A stretch of DNA of 64,000 nucleotides from Chloroflexota bacterium (lineage in GTDB: Bacteria; Chloroflexota; Anaerolineae; Promineifilales; Promineifilaceae): positions 1 through 64,000 of the forward strand of contig JAKEFB010000246.1 of assembly GCA_022616275.1 (NCBI GenBank), in the 5' to 3' direction. A model generated the notes under the pieces. That model searched no databases and was not told where the DNA came from. It saw only the letters and a list, made by a program, of their open reading frames with translations. Of the stretch, positions 1-7,683 are shown piece by piece (positions within the stretch are counted from its first letter, which is position 1; every line of letters starts with the position of its first letter). A program made the position numbers and the translations under genes.

Positions 1-96
1 GATCGCCGCCGTCAGCGTCGTCTTCCCGTGGTCGATGTGCCCGATCGTCCCGATGTTGCAGTGTGGCTTGGTCCGTGCAAACTTTTCCTTTCCCAT
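1..96 (-). CDS. tuf: Elongation factor Tu, N-terminal fragment
   Basis: The first 32 codons of EF-Tu, the GTPase that delivers aminoacyl-tRNA to the ribosome; the gene runs off the left edge. The translation starts [20 protein letters not shown] and then shows [13 protein letters not shown], the EF-Tu P-loop (GHIDHGKT) in its usual place near residue 20. Three tRNA genes lie directly upstream on the same strand, as in the thr-tyr-gly-thr-tufB operon of enterobacteria, so this copy is probably co-transcribed with them. Confidence 0.95.
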   Translation of the reverse strand, partial: MGKEKFARTKPHCNIGTIGHIDHGKTTLTAAI

Positions 97-187
97 GTTC
101 CCTTTATTCCTACCTTAACTTTTTAAAGCCTATCATAATAATACCCCGTCACCCGATTTCAAAACCACCTGGGCGCACGGGGCATAG

Positions 188-260
188 AGCCCACGATGGG
201 ATTTGAACCCATGACCTCATTCTTACCAAGAATGCGCTCTGCCGACTGAGCTACGTGGGC
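188..260 (-). tRNA. tRNA-Thr (anticodon GGT)
   Basis: On the minus strand a 73-nt cloverleaf can be drawn. The acceptor stem is GCCCACG/CGTGGGC, the D-arm includes TAGCTCAGTCGGCAGAGC, the anticodon stem CATTC/GAATG holds loop TTGGTAA with anticodon GGT, and the T-loop is GTTCAAATC. CCA is not encoded. It sits about 90 bp upstream of tuf. Confidence 0.93.
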
Positions 261-330
261 AACCAAAACGGTAAAGTGTGTAGTCAGGCCCTTCCCAGCC
301 CAAAAACTGGACTAAAAAAGAACCTGGCAG

Positions 331-414
331 TGGGCCAGGTAGGACTCGAACCTACGAAGGCGTTCCGCCAGCGGATTTACAGTCCGCCCCCTTTGCCACT
401 CGGGACACTGACCC
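331..414 (-). tRNA. tRNA-Tyr (anticodon GTA)
   Basis: An 84-nt class II tRNA with a long variable arm. The acceptor stem is GGGTCAG/CTGGCCC (one G-T pair), the D-arm carries CCCGAGTGG, the anticodon region is GCGGACTGTAAATCCGC with anticodon GTA, and the T-arm is GTAGGTTCGAGTCCTAC. It lies between two tRNA-Thr genes. Confidence 0.93.
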
Positions 415-420
415 GTCCAA

Positions 421-492
421 AGCCGACGATGGGACTTGAACCCATAACCAATGCTTTACAAGAGCATCGCTCTGCCGTTGAGCTACGTCGGC
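421..492 (-). tRNA. tRNA-Thr (anticodon TGT)
   Basis: A 72-nt cloverleaf on the minus strand. The acceptor stem is GCCGACG/CGTCGGC, the anticodon stem ATGCT/AGCAT holds loop CTTGTAA with anticodon TGT, and the T-loop is GTTCAAGTC. It is first in the Thr-Tyr-Thr-tuf array and only 6 bp from tRNA-Tyr. Confidence 0.93.
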
Positions 493-642
493 GCGACCAA
501 TCCATTATAGCAAACAGCTACAGGTTTGGTCAAAGCGCCGCAGGCAAACCCTTGGTTTACAGACGGATAAGTATAACATCTCTCTGTATCATCCGTCAAA
601 TGAAAAATCGCAAATTTGCCTGCAAAATTACGCGCTCGCTGT

Positions 643-688
643 GGCCGGTCTCCAACCGTGCTGTCTGGCCACGGTCAGAAGACCGGCC
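643..688. repeat. GGCCGGTCT-type hairpin
   Basis: Imperfect inverted repeat: GGCCGGTCTCCAACCGTG pairs with CACGGTCAGAAGACCGGCC across a 9-nt loop. The same word set recurs at 9492, 19328 and 59391, always between genes. It lies in the 260-bp gap between the tRNA cluster and the next gene, in which I see no coding sequence. Confidence 0.7.
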
Positions 689-730
689 TGAGCAGCTAGA
701 AAATTCTTAGGCTATCTTGAAATTTTAGAC

Positions 731-736
731 TATAAT
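731..736 (+). promoter_or_regulatory. Possible -10 box (TATAAT)
   Basis: A perfect TATAAT ends 15 bp before the ATG at 752, so the transcript would have almost no leader. No good -35 is present at 16-18 bp (the nearest hexamer resembles TTAGGC). No Shine-Dalgarno precedes the ATG, which fits leaderless expression but does not prove it. Confidence 0.3.
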
Positions 737-751
737 TCTAGGCGCTAACCT

Positions 752-1681
752 ATGGATATTCCGGTCAGTCGCCTCAATAAACGCATGGCCATTCAGTTGC
801 CGGCCGAGTTCCCCCTCGGCCTGGTATTCGTGGTTGGCCAGATCCATGATCTGAGGACAGACGGCGGTAGTAGTGCAGCTATTATTGGCCCGGTTCCTGG
901 TGGTCCAGCGATTGCTGGCCCGGCCCCCGGTCGCCCGACCACCTTTTACCTGGTCGAAGGAGAACATCGCCTCCGCTGCCAGCTTTCCGAGCGGGCGGCG
1001 AGTGAAGCCTGGCTGAAAGAAGGGGACAGGGTCCGGGCCGGCGGCCACCTGGCGTTTGACAGCCAGCGGGCCGATTACTACTTGCTGGCCCGGGACGTGG
1101 AACTTTTGGTGGAGCCAGGCGAAGACCTGGCCCCGGCCGTTCCCATCCTGGAAGATATCAAGAAACGTTCCGAGGCAGCCAACCTGGCCCCGGCCGAACT
1201 GCCGGAGTGGGTGAGGCAAATTGCCCCACCGGATATTCGTACCCAACTGGAAGAGCAGGCCGCGCCCCCAACCGTGCCGGCCGCCGCAACCGAGACCGTT
1301 GTGGCTGTGGCTGCCCCGCCCCCGGCCGCCACCCCGGAGGTAAAAGTTGCCCCGGCTGAAGAGAGAGCTGGTGAGGCCCCGGCCGGGCTGCCCCCTCTGC
1401 CCGCCGGCCTGACCGACGAACTGATCGCTTTCCTATCCGAAGCAATGGATAGCCCGGAGGAGGTCGAGCTAACGCCGGACCTGATCAGCGAGTTGGCCCC
1501 GGCTATTCAAGCCGGAGAACTCCGGCCCGGGACCGCCCGCACCGGCCGGCCCGGCCCGGCTAAGCGAGACAGCCAGCGCCGCTGGTACATAGCCGCCGCT
1601 GCGCTAATCATTTTCGCCTGTGTCCTGATCCCTATTTTCCTTTTGTTCCTCTACACTCTCGGTTTTCAGCTCCCCTTCTAA
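752..1681 (+). CDS. C-terminally anchored protein with OB-like N-terminal region
   Basis: A 309-residue protein that I cannot assign to a named family. Residues ~15-120 have the hydrophobic/charged alternation of a small beta-barrel (FYLVEGEHRLRCQL, EGDRVRAGGHLAF, DYYLLARDVELL), resembling OB-fold domains such as that of exonuclease VII; this is inference. Residues ~165-270 are an Ala/Pro-rich low-complexity spacer. After a basic stretch (KRDSQRRW) a single membrane helix (~283-305) ends the protein, so it is probably a tail-anchored cytoplasmic protein. Its stop overlaps the stop of the convergent MFS gene (shared CTAA). Confidence 0.75.
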   Translation: MDIPVSRLNKRMAIQLPAEFPLGLVFVVGQIHDLRTDGGSSAAIIGPVPGGPAIAGPAPGRPTTFYLVEGEHRLRCQLSERAASEAWLKEGDRVRAGGHLAFDSQRADYYLLARDVELLVEPGEDLAPAVPILEDIKKRSEAANLAPAELPEWVRQIAPPDIRTQLEEQAAPPTVPAAATETVVAVAAPPPAATPEVKVAPAEERAGEAPAGLPPLPAGLTDELIAFLSEAMDSPEEVELTPDLISELAPAIQAGELRPGTARTGRPGPAKRDSQRRWYIAAAALIIFACVLIPIFLLFLYTLGFQLPF

Positions 1682-2922
1682 ACGACCGCGCCGCCGGGCA
1701 CCGTTGTCTCCGTTGTCTCCGCCCGCTCTCTGGCCCGCAGCCAGGCCAGTAAAGGAAAACACAACAGATTAACCACCGCCAGGAAAACGAATAACTGGCG
1801 GTAATCCACCTCATGAATGAACCACGTTGTCGTCGCCTGGCCGGCCGCGGTGCCGACGTTGGAAACAGCCATAAACAGAGCAAAAGTGCTGGCCCCCAGG
1901 CGAGGATGCGACCGGGCCATGGCCAGGGTAACGTAGACCAGGTCCGCTGCCGTCAGGCAGAATCCCCACAGCATCGTCACCAGGATAATATTCTCCAGGC
2001 TGGCCAGCCTGGCCAGAGCCAGCAAAACAACGCTTACGGCCGCGGTGGCCACCACCGCGCGCTGCCAGATAGACCACCATCGCCCCAGAAGCGTCAGGGC
2101 CAGGCCGCCCCCTAGCATCCCCAGCCCACCAAAAGCGGCCGCGTCGCCTACACGGCTGTAGCTGGCTTCCAGCCCTTCCCGGGCAAACAACGTTACGATG
2201 GCATTGGCTCCGTAAACGACAAATGAGTACACAATGGCGTATACTGCCAGCAACCGAATAGCCGGCCGCCACAGGTAGTCCAGGGCTGGCCACTCAAAAG
2301 CGACGCCGGCCGGGCGACGCAGCGGCTCACGCACCTGCCACAGCAAAGGCAGCGGCAGCACAGTAAAGAAAGCCGCCGCCCAGAAAACTACCGTCCAGCC
2401 CACCGCTTCAATCAATCGGCCATAGACGGCGGCCAGCATGACCAGCCCTAGAGAGCGGCCGATGGCCATCACCCCCTGAACGGCGGTTCGATCACCGGCC
2501 GGCGTCACGTCTACGGCCAGCCCGTCGGTCGTGGTATCAAACAGGGCCACGCCAAAGGCAATAGCCAGGGACGTCGTCAGAAAGAGACCAAAGTGGGTCA
2601 CCGGGGGAATGAAGGAAGCGACCAATGCTCCGCCGCCCGTCAATAGCAGGCCGGTGGCAATATAGGGCACGCGGTGGCCACGGCCCCACAGGTTGACCCG
2701 GTCGCTTAGCAGGCCAATGCCGATCTTCAATATAAAAGGCACGACCAGCAAGCCGTTCAACCAGGCCAGTTGGCCGGCCGAGGCGCCAAAGGCGCGCAAA
2801 TACAGATTGTTAAAGACCAACACGTAAGCGAACAAAGCGCCCTGGACAAAGTACAGCAGGCCAAACAACCCCAGGCGACCAGCTCGCCGCCCGGTAATCG
2901 AAGGACGCGCAATAAAATCCAA
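1678..2922 (-). CDS. MFS transporter
   Basis: A 414-residue integral membrane protein with about 12 hydrophobic segments and the loop pattern of the major facilitator superfamily. A charged loop after helix 2 (GLLSDRVNLWGRGHRVPY) matches the MFS motif A position, and FDTTTDGLAVDVTPAGDR with the Arg-rich stretch after it resembles the AmpG/PucC/folate-carrier branch. The substrate cannot be read from sequence. The apparent TTG start at 2922 lies inside an AAATCCA-type repeat, so the true start may be a downstream codon. The gene follows the exonuclease-WYL gene by 3 bp on the same strand. Confidence 0.8.
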   Translation of the reverse strand: MDFIARPSITGRRAGRLGLFGLLYFVQGALFAYVLVFNNLYLRAFGASAGQLAWLNGLLVVPFILKIGIGLLSDRVNLWGRGHRVPYIATGLLLTGGGALVASFIPPVTHFGLFLTTSLAIAFGVALFDTTTDGLAVDVTPAGDRTAVQGVMAIGRSLGLVMLAAVYGRLIEAVGWTVVFWAAAFFTVLPLPLLWQVREPLRRPAGVAFEWPALDYLWRPAIRLLAVYAIVYSFVVYGANAIVTLFAREGLEASYSRVGDAAAFGGLGMLGGGLALTLLGRWWSIWQRAVVATAAVSVVLLALARLASLENIILVTMLWGFCLTAADLVYVTLAMARSHPRLGASTFALFMAVSNVGTAAGQATTTWFIHEVDYRQLFVFLAVVNLLCFPLLAWLRARERAETTETTVPGGAVV

Positions 2923-2974
2923 AATCTAAAATCCTGACGAATGCTTCGGATTCGCATCTAAAATCGAAATCCGG
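2911..2974. repeat. Heptamer-word hairpin (TCCAAAA type)
   Basis: Contains AAAATCC AAAATCT AAAATCC followed by CGAATgcttcggATTCG and then CTAAAATCGAAATCC. It covers the 5' end of the MFS gene and the last codons of the upstream exonuclease-WYL gene (the tail residues ANPKHSSGF). Related words occur at 21846-21912 and 62254-62291. Confidence 0.6.
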
Positions 2975-3807
2975 TCCAGCCGAAAGGTGCGCTGGTCTTG
3001 CCGCAGGTGGCAGTAAGCGACCAGGTAGGCTACTCTCTGGTAGGTGGCCGGGTAGAGGGGCGTAATAGTCCGCTCGGTGGCGCCGCCGGGACCCCGGTAG
3101 ATGATGCGTAGTGACTGCCGGCCGGTTATCGCCTCGGCCAGGGGCGAGGGTAGGTGGGCCAGGGGCGGGGGCGGCGTGTAGATAGCGCCGCCCTGGGCAT
3201 GCAGAATATCCCCCACACTTTCCAGCCGCCGCTCGGCCAGGGGATGGACCATTCGCTTGAAGATCTCGGCCGTGGTGTGGACGTCATTCAGCGCCCGGTG
3301 GGCCCGGCCGGCGCGGACGCCTAACAGCCTGGCCACGTGCCCCAGGTTATTGTGGCCAAAATGGAAAAGTTGCCGGGCCAGCCGGAGCGTACACAACCAG
3401 GGGTTGGGCAAGGTGGTAGCGTACTGGCCGGGTTCGGCCGCCAGGCTCCTGATGTACAATTCCATGCCCAGAAAACCGGCGTCAAAGGAGGCGTTGTGGG
3501 CTACCAGTAAAGCTCCTTCCAGTAGTGCCACCACCTGGTCGGCCACGGCGCTGAACGGAGGGGCCCCTACCAGGTCGGCGTCGCGAATACCGTTCACCTG
3601 GGTGGCGGCCGGGTCCATGCGCCGGCCGGGGAGAACGAGCTGGTCGAATTGGCCGGTAATCTGCCACTTGCCGGCCGGGTCGGGTTCCAGCCGGATAGCG
3701 GCAATCTCGACGATACGATGTCCCAGGCCCGGGTGCAGCCCGGTCGTTTCCGTGTCCAGGACGACCAGCGGCACGTCGGTAAGAGGACGCTCCAGGAGTT
3801 CCAGCAT
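2926..3807 (-). CDS. DnaQ-like 3'-5' exonuclease fused to a WYL domain
   Basis: A 293-residue two-domain protein. Residues ~13-190 are a DEDDh exonuclease: ExoI VVLDTETTGLHPG with the Asp/Glu pair, ExoII HNASFDAGFLG, and ExoIII HRALNDVHTT with the catalytic His and Asp. This fold trims 3' ends of DNA or RNA. Residues ~220-285 (AITGRQSLRIIYRGPGG, TPLYPATYQRVAYLVAYC, FRLDRIS) match the WYL/PafC-type Sm-like fold, which binds nucleic acid or nucleotide ligands in regulators. The last ~9 residues are encoded by a heptamer repeat and are probably not functional. The neighbours (MFS carrier, NUDIX) do not narrow its role. Confidence 0.85.
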   Translation of the reverse strand: MLELLERPLTDVPLVVLDTETTGLHPGLGHRIVEIAAIRLEPDPAGKWQITGQFDQLVLPGRRMDPAATQVNGIRDADLVGAPPFSAVADQVVALLEGALLVAHNASFDAGFLGMELYIRSLAAEPGQYATTLPNPWLCTLRLARQLFHFGHNNLGHVARLLGVRAGRAHRALNDVHTTAEIFKRMVHPLAERRLESVGDILHAQGGAIYTPPPPLAHLPSPLAEAITGRQSLRIIYRGPGGATERTITPLYPATYQRVAYLVAYCHLRQDQRTFRLDRISILDANPKHSSGF

Positions 3808-3867
3808 GGCTCCATTGTCCCCCGCCGCCCAAGCTGAGGCAACCTCCTTTGAAATAAAAGATGAAAA

Positions 3868-4383
3868 TTACTCGTCGGTTTCAGCCTGCTGCCATCGCTG
3901 AATGGCGTCGTGGGTGCTGGCAAAGGCCAGCTCAGGCATTTCGTCCGGGCTAAAAAAGCCGGCCGCCAGCGCGTCGTCGCCGGCGCGCAGCTCGCCGCCC
4001 AACAGCCTGGCCCGGTAGAGGATGAAGATCGAAGCGCCACCCTGCTCCAGCGCCAGCGGGTTGTGATACACGCCCAGGAGTTCACCCACCTCGACGCGCA
4101 GATTGGTTTCTTCCAGCACTTCCCGAGCCGCCACGGCTTTAGGCTCTTCGCCGTGGTCCAGGAACCCGGCCGGAATGCTCCACTTGCCCTGCTCCGGCGT
4201 CATCGCCCGTTGCACCAGCAAAACTTTGCCCTGGTGCTGCACCAACACGCCAATACCCACCTTCGGGTCGGTAAAGTGAATGAAGTCGCACTGGGGGCAC
4301 ACCTGGCGCGGCCTGTCCCCCACCGGCCGGGTCACCAAACGCGTGGCGCAGCGCGGGCAATAAACAAACTCACTCCTCGGCAC
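3868..4383 (-). CDS. NUDIX hydrolase with zinc ribbon
   Basis: A 171-residue protein with an N-terminal zinc ribbon (CPRC...CPQC, residues ~9-32) followed by a NUDIX domain. The NUDIX box is intact: GFLDHGEEPKAVAAREVLEE with the REVLEE metal-binding core. The ribbon-NUDIX arrangement is that of NudC-like NAD(H)/NAD-cap pyrophosphatases and of ADP-ribose pyrophosphatase relatives; without the SQPWPFPxS motif, NudC identity is not supported. Likely a house-cleaning nucleotide-diphosphate hydrolase. It starts at GTG next to a CTCAGTC repeat. Confidence 0.85.
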   Translation of the reverse strand: MPRSEFVYCPRCATRLVTRPVGDRPRQVCPQCDFIHFTDPKVGIGVLVQHQGKVLLVQRAMTPEQGKWSIPAGFLDHGEEPKAVAAREVLEETNLRVEVGELLGVYHNPLALEQGGASIFILYRARLLGGELRAGDDALAAGFFSPDEMPELAFASTHDAIQRWQQAETDE

Positions 4384-4401
4384 TCAGTCCTCAGTCCTCA
4401 C
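4383..4401. repeat. Short heptamer run (CTCAGTC)
   Basis: CTCAGTC CTCAGTC CTCACC fills the 25-bp gap between the NUDIX gene and the anti-sigma gene. It is a minimal example of the 7-bp words seen elsewhere in the window. Confidence 0.5.
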
Positions 4402-4408
4402 CACTTCT

Positions 4409-5317
4409 TTATAGCCTCCGCCGCAGCCAGAGCGTGATCGCCAACAACGCCACGACAGTGACACCCAGCCCAATTTCCAGCGCCCGGTACGATACCAGTG
4501 AAGGAGGTACATCTTCTGGCGTTAACCCTACGGTTGGTGGGGGAGGAGGCGCTGGCGTTTGGGTAGCCTGAGGAATCGTCGGCCTGGCCACCGGCTCAGT
4601 AACCGTGAAGCCATAAGTTTCCGTCAGGCCGGCGCGCGCCGTGCCGGTAATCGTTGCAGTCGGGAAGAGGCCGGCCGCCGGGGCAGGCGGTGGATAAACG
4701 TCGGCCGCCCCGCCAGAGAGCGTGGGAGCGGAGAGCGGCGTTTCCGCCATGTCGGCCGCCTCTTCGACCGGGGCCTCTTCTTCCACCGCCGCTTCTTCCA
4801 TCACCTCGGCTGCCGGCGCTGCTTCTCCCTCGGCTTCTTCAGTGGACTGGGACGCAAATGTGCCATTGTCTCCGGCCACTGCACCGTTGGCGGCTTCACT
4901 CTCGGCCTCTTCCATCACCTTGACTGGGGTCTCCGGCTGCTGGGCCACCGTTGCCCTCCGCTGCAGGCTAGAGGTGAAGAAGTCAGCGGTGATGACCATA
5001 ACCAGGAAAACGGCCACTACCAGCGTCGCCGTCCGCAATAACGGGTAAAGGTGGGCCGAAACCTGGGGCTGCGGCCGGCCATAGAGCGCCGGGTCTAGCG
5101 TGAAGTTTCGGGGCGCGCGAACACGCGGCAACTGGCCCAGTTGCTGCTTCACCAGGCGTTGCTGCTCCATTTCGGACTGCAGGCCATCATCCATGGCCAT
5201 TTGCTGCTCGAAGCGCTGCCGCGCGCCAGGCGTGAGGGCATTGTCCAGGTAACCGGTCAGGGCTTCCTGGCGCTTTTCCGCCTCTGTTTTCTTCAGGTTT
5301 CGCCAAAAATCCATCAT
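4409..5317 (-). CDS. Anti-sigma factor-like membrane protein
   Basis: A 302-residue protein directly downstream of an ECF sigma gene on the same strand. The N-terminus (EKRQEALTGYLDNALTPGAR) has the shape of a zf-HC2/RsiW-like anti-sigma domain, though the HxxxCxxC zinc motif is absent. A membrane helix lies at ~93-113. A long Glu/Ala- and then Pro/Thr-rich external segment follows, with a second helix near the C-terminus (~282-299) ending in RRRL. Start chosen at MMDFW, because the longer frame reads through the intergenic repeat. Probable job: hold the upstream sigma factor at the membrane until an envelope signal releases it. Confidence 0.7.
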   Translation of the reverse strand: MMDFWRNLKKTEAEKRQEALTGYLDNALTPGARQRFEQQMAMDDGLQSEMEQQRLVKQQLGQLPRVRAPRNFTLDPALYGRPQPQVSAHLYPLLRTATLVVAVFLVMVITADFFTSSLQRRATVAQQPETPVKVMEEAESEAANGAVAGDNGTFASQSTEEAEGEAAPAAEVMEEAAVEEEAPVEEAADMAETPLSAPTLSGGAADVYPPPAPAAGLFPTATITGTARAGLTETYGFTVTEPVARPTIPQATQTPAPPPPPTVGLTPEDVPPSLVSYRALEIGLGVTVVALLAITLWLRRRL

Positions 5318-5338
5318 CTTAAATACTGAATTACAGGT

Positions 5339-5373
5339 ACTGGCAATTACCAATTACTGAATTACCAAATTAC
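5339..5373. repeat. AATTACC word array
   Basis: Degenerate run of AATTACC/AATTACTG/AAATTACC words in the gap between the ECF sigma gene and its anti-sigma partner. It supplies the stop codon of the sigma gene. No stable hairpin is evident here. Confidence 0.5.
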
Positions 5374-5969
5374 CCCTCTACACTATCTAGACGATATTCG
5401 GCTGGCAGGAGTTCCCCAACTCCCTGAAGGCACTCTCGCAGCCTGGCCCGCGCCCGGCTGAGTCGCGATTTGACCGTGCCCAAAGACGTTGACATCATCG
5501 CGGCAATTTCTGTGTAGTCATATCCCTCTATGTCGCACAAGATGGTGGCCGTCTTTTGTTCGTCCGGCAAATCCTCCAGGCAACGCTCCACGGCCCGGAC
5601 CAGTTCGGCCCGCTGGTGGTGTTCCTCCGGCCCGGGACTGTTTTCGCTGACCAGTAACGCGGCCGATTCGTTACTCTCCATGATTTCGTCCAGGGAAGCT
5701 TGCGGCCGGCGCTTGCGGCGGCGCAGCTCATCATAGCAGGCGTTGGTGACAATGCGCATCAACCAGGCCTTAAAGTTGCCGCCTCGGAAGCTACCTAACG
5801 ATTTGTAGGCGGAAATAAACGCTTCCTGGGTGGCGTCGGCCGCCGTTCCTGATTCACCCATAATCCGGTAGGCGACGTTGTAAACGGCGTCCTGGTAATG
5901 CAGCACCAGCGTATTAAACGACGTTACGTCGCCTTTTTGGGCTTGTTTGATCAGGTGGACTTCATCCAT
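5370..5969 (-). CDS. ECF RNA polymerase sigma factor (SigE/SigW-like)
   Basis: A 199-residue sigma-70 family protein of the ECF group. Region 2 shows HYQDAVYNVAYRIMG and AFISAYKSLGSFRGGNFKAWLMRIVTNACYDELRRRKRR, with the typical W-L-x-RI-x-N-x-C/A. Region 4 shows LPDEQKTATILCDIEGYDYTEIAAMM and SLGTVKSRLSRARARL. The start is the ATG at 5967-5969; the frame extends further upstream but that stretch is the complement of a tRNA-Leu gene and cannot be coding. The following membrane protein is its likely anti-sigma factor. Confidence 0.93.
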   Translation of the reverse strand: MDEVHLIKQAQKGDVTSFNTLVLHYQDAVYNVAYRIMGESGTAADATQEAFISAYKSLGSFRGGNFKAWLMRIVTNACYDELRRRKRRPQASLDEIMESNESAALLVSENSPGPEEHHQRAELVRAVERCLEDLPDEQKTATILCDIEGYDYTEIAAMMSTSLGTVKSRLSRARARLRECLQGVGELLPAEYRLDSVEG

Positions 5970-6012
5970 CAAAATTGACAGAACCGAACCTTTGTCGTAA
6001 ACTTTTTGCGCT

Positions 6013-6095
<83 letters not shown>

Positions 6096-6154
6096 CTCAT
6101 CGTATGTATGAGCGTTTGGGATTATAAGCCCCGGCCGGGGGCAGGACAAGTCAA

Positions 6155-6190
6155 GGGTTACTCATCAGCCACTGGTGGGTGACCCTTTTT
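6155..6190 (+). terminator. Rho-independent terminator of tRNA-Leu
   Basis: A 13-bp stem with several G-T pairs from GGGTTACTCATCA to TGGTGGGTGACCC, a 5-nt loop, then TTTTT. It lies 60 bp after the tRNA-Leu gene on the same strand. Confidence 0.75.
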
Positions 6191-6196
6191 GCTGTA

Positions 6197-6267
6197 AAGT
6201 GACAGTCACTTCTAAAAGTGGTTGAGCTTTGCCTTGCAAAGCCGGCCACTTTCAGTGACTGTCACTT
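6197..6267. repeat. Paired AAGTGACNGTCACTT dyads forming a nested hairpin
   Basis: Two copies of a 15-bp odd-centred perfect dyad (AAGTGAC-A-GTCACTT at 6197, a near copy at 6254) flank an inner inverted repeat (AGTGG...CTTTG CCTTG CAAAG...CCACT). The whole 70-bp block can fold as one long stem. A matching pair lies at 7684-7718, so the two blocks bracket the genes at 6285-7671. Confidence 0.75.
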
Positions 6268-6284
6268 GCCTGGCAGGTGGACAA

Positions 6285-6683
6285 ATGCCTTTCGGATTAC
6301 GAAATTTGTTGCGGATGCTGATCTGGCTGGGGCTGGGGCTGGTGGTTGGCGTGGGGCTGGGGCTTTTCCTGGGCTGGGTGGCCTGGCCTACACAGTTTAC
6401 CGAGGCCGACCCCACCGTCCTGGCCGACGGCCACCAGCGCGATTACACGGTAATGATTGCCGCCGCCTATACCGTAGACGGCGACCTGGCGGCCGCCCGC
6501 CGCCGCCTGGCCAGCCTGGGCAAGCCGGACAGCAACGCCTGGTTGCTCTCCCTGACAGTGGACTCTATTTTGCAGGGCGGGAGCCAGACCACCAACTGCC
6601 ACCTGGTCCGGCTGGCCACCGACCTGGGGCTGAACTCTCCGGCGCTGGAGCCGTACCGGGCGGAGGGCGCCTGTGAGAAGTAG
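6285..6683 (+). CDS. Small membrane-anchored protein, paralogue of the next gene
   Basis: A 132-residue protein with a positive N-terminus and one membrane helix (~8-32), then a soluble part. The segment DYTVMIAAAYTVDGDLAAARRRLASL is closely paralleled in the next gene (EYILLVSQSYAADGNWALAQRRLAAL), so the two are tandem paralogues. The alanine-rich helices resemble a TPR-like hairpin, an inference. Start at ATG 6285 behind AGGTGG; the longer frame would cross the dyad repeat. Its stop lies 11 bp inside the next gene, indicating translational coupling. Function unknown. Confidence 0.75.
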   Translation: MPFGLRNLLRMLIWLGLGLVVGVGLGLFLGWVAWPTQFTEADPTVLADGHQRDYTVMIAAAYTVDGDLAAARRRLASLGKPDSNAWLLSLTVDSILQGGSQTTNCHLVRLATDLGLNSPALEPYRAEGACEK

Positions 6684-7671
6684 GCGCTTTCAATCCCGGC
6701 CGGAACTGGAAGAGCCTCGCCCGGCCAGGGAGCCCCGCCTGGCCGCCGCCAGCCTGTTGCTGCTTGGCCTGCTGCTGGGGTTGGCTGGGGCGCTCTATTA
6801 CGCCTGGGTGGTGGACCCGGTGAGTTACACGGCCGCCAGCCCGGCCCGGCTCAGCGACCAGTTTAAAGCGGAGTACATTTTGCTGGTCAGCCAGAGCTAC
6901 GCCGCCGACGGCAACTGGGCCCTGGCCCAACGGCGGCTGGCGGCGCTGAACGACCCGGCTATTGCCCAGACGGTGGCCGTCCAACTCGACCGTTACCTGC
7001 GCACCGGCCAGTCGGCCGTCGTCGTCCGCAACCTGGCCGTGCTCGCCGAGCGGCTGGGGGCCAGCGGTCCGGCCGTAGACCTCTTTGCCCCCACGCCGGA
7101 GCCGGGCACGGCCACGCCCACGCCGGAAGCCGGGAACGCGACGGCTACGCCGACCCTCTTCCCCACACCCACGACCACCCGCCGGCCGACCAGCACCCCA
7201 TTCCCTACCCTCACCCCCACCAGCCGGCCGTCGCCGACCGTCCCACCCGTCTATCGTCTCCTCAGCCAGGAGCGCGTCTGTGACCCCGGCGCCCCGGCTC
7301 CCCGCATCGAGGTCGAGGTGGTGGACGCCTTATTGGAGCCATTGCCCGGCGTGGAAGTCCTGGTCCAGTGGGAAGGCGGCTCGGACCACTTTTTCACCGG
7401 CTTCCGGCCGGAGCAGGGGCCCGGCTACGGCGATTTCACCATGAGCCCCGACATCTCCTACAGCGTCGTCATCGCCGAAGGCAGCCCGACCATCAGCGGC
7501 CTGCGAGTCGAAAATTGCGACGAAGAAGAAGGCGGCCTGGCCGGCGGCTGGCGGCTGACGTTCCAGAATACGGTCGTTTTCCAGGAGACGCCAACGCCGG
7601 AGGCGTCTACATTTATGTTGTCAATTGCCCATCCTGGTGTATACTTCCGGTACGTTCTCATATTTCGTTAA
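6673..7671 (+). CDS. Membrane-anchored surface protein with TP-rich stalk and Ig-like C-terminal domain
   Basis: A 332-residue protein starting at GTG inside the end of the upstream gene. One membrane helix (~25-47) is followed by a paralogous helical module (~65-135). A Pro/Thr-rich stalk (~140-190, TPTPEAG, PTSTPFPTLTPTSRPSPT) then leads to a C-terminal beta-domain (~200-300: EVEVVDALLEPLPGVEVLV, GYGDFTMSPDISYSV) resembling CarboxypepD_reg/CNA-B-type sandwiches. The last ~20 residues (ASTFMLSIAHPGVYF...) have no counterpart in the decayed copy at 9150-9431, which ends at the equivalent of PEE-stop. The tail was therefore probably gained by loss of the ancestral stop. Exported adhesin or sensor is a guess. 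Confidence 0.75.
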   Translation: MRSRRFQSRPELEEPRPAREPRLAAASLLLLGLLLGLAGALYYAWVVDPVSYTAASPARLSDQFKAEYILLVSQSYAADGNWALAQRRLAALNDPAIAQTVAVQLDRYLRTGQSAVVVRNLAVLAERLGASGPAVDLFAPTPEPGTATPTPEAGNATATPTLFPTPTTTRRPTSTPFPTLTPTSRPSPTVPPVYRLLSQERVCDPGAPAPRIEVEVVDALLEPLPGVEVLVQWEGGSDHFFTGFRPEQGPGYGDFTMSPDISYSVVIAEGSPTISGLRVENCDEEEGGLAGGWRLTFQNTVVFQETPTPEASTFMLSIAHPGVYFRYVLIFR

Positions 7672-7683
7672 TCTAAACCGTTC

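Noticed and set aside
255-710. A 151-codon frame over the tRNA cluster
   Set aside because: It covers two tRNA genes and a hairpin repeat and contains typical tRNA-complement text (GLEPITNALQEH).
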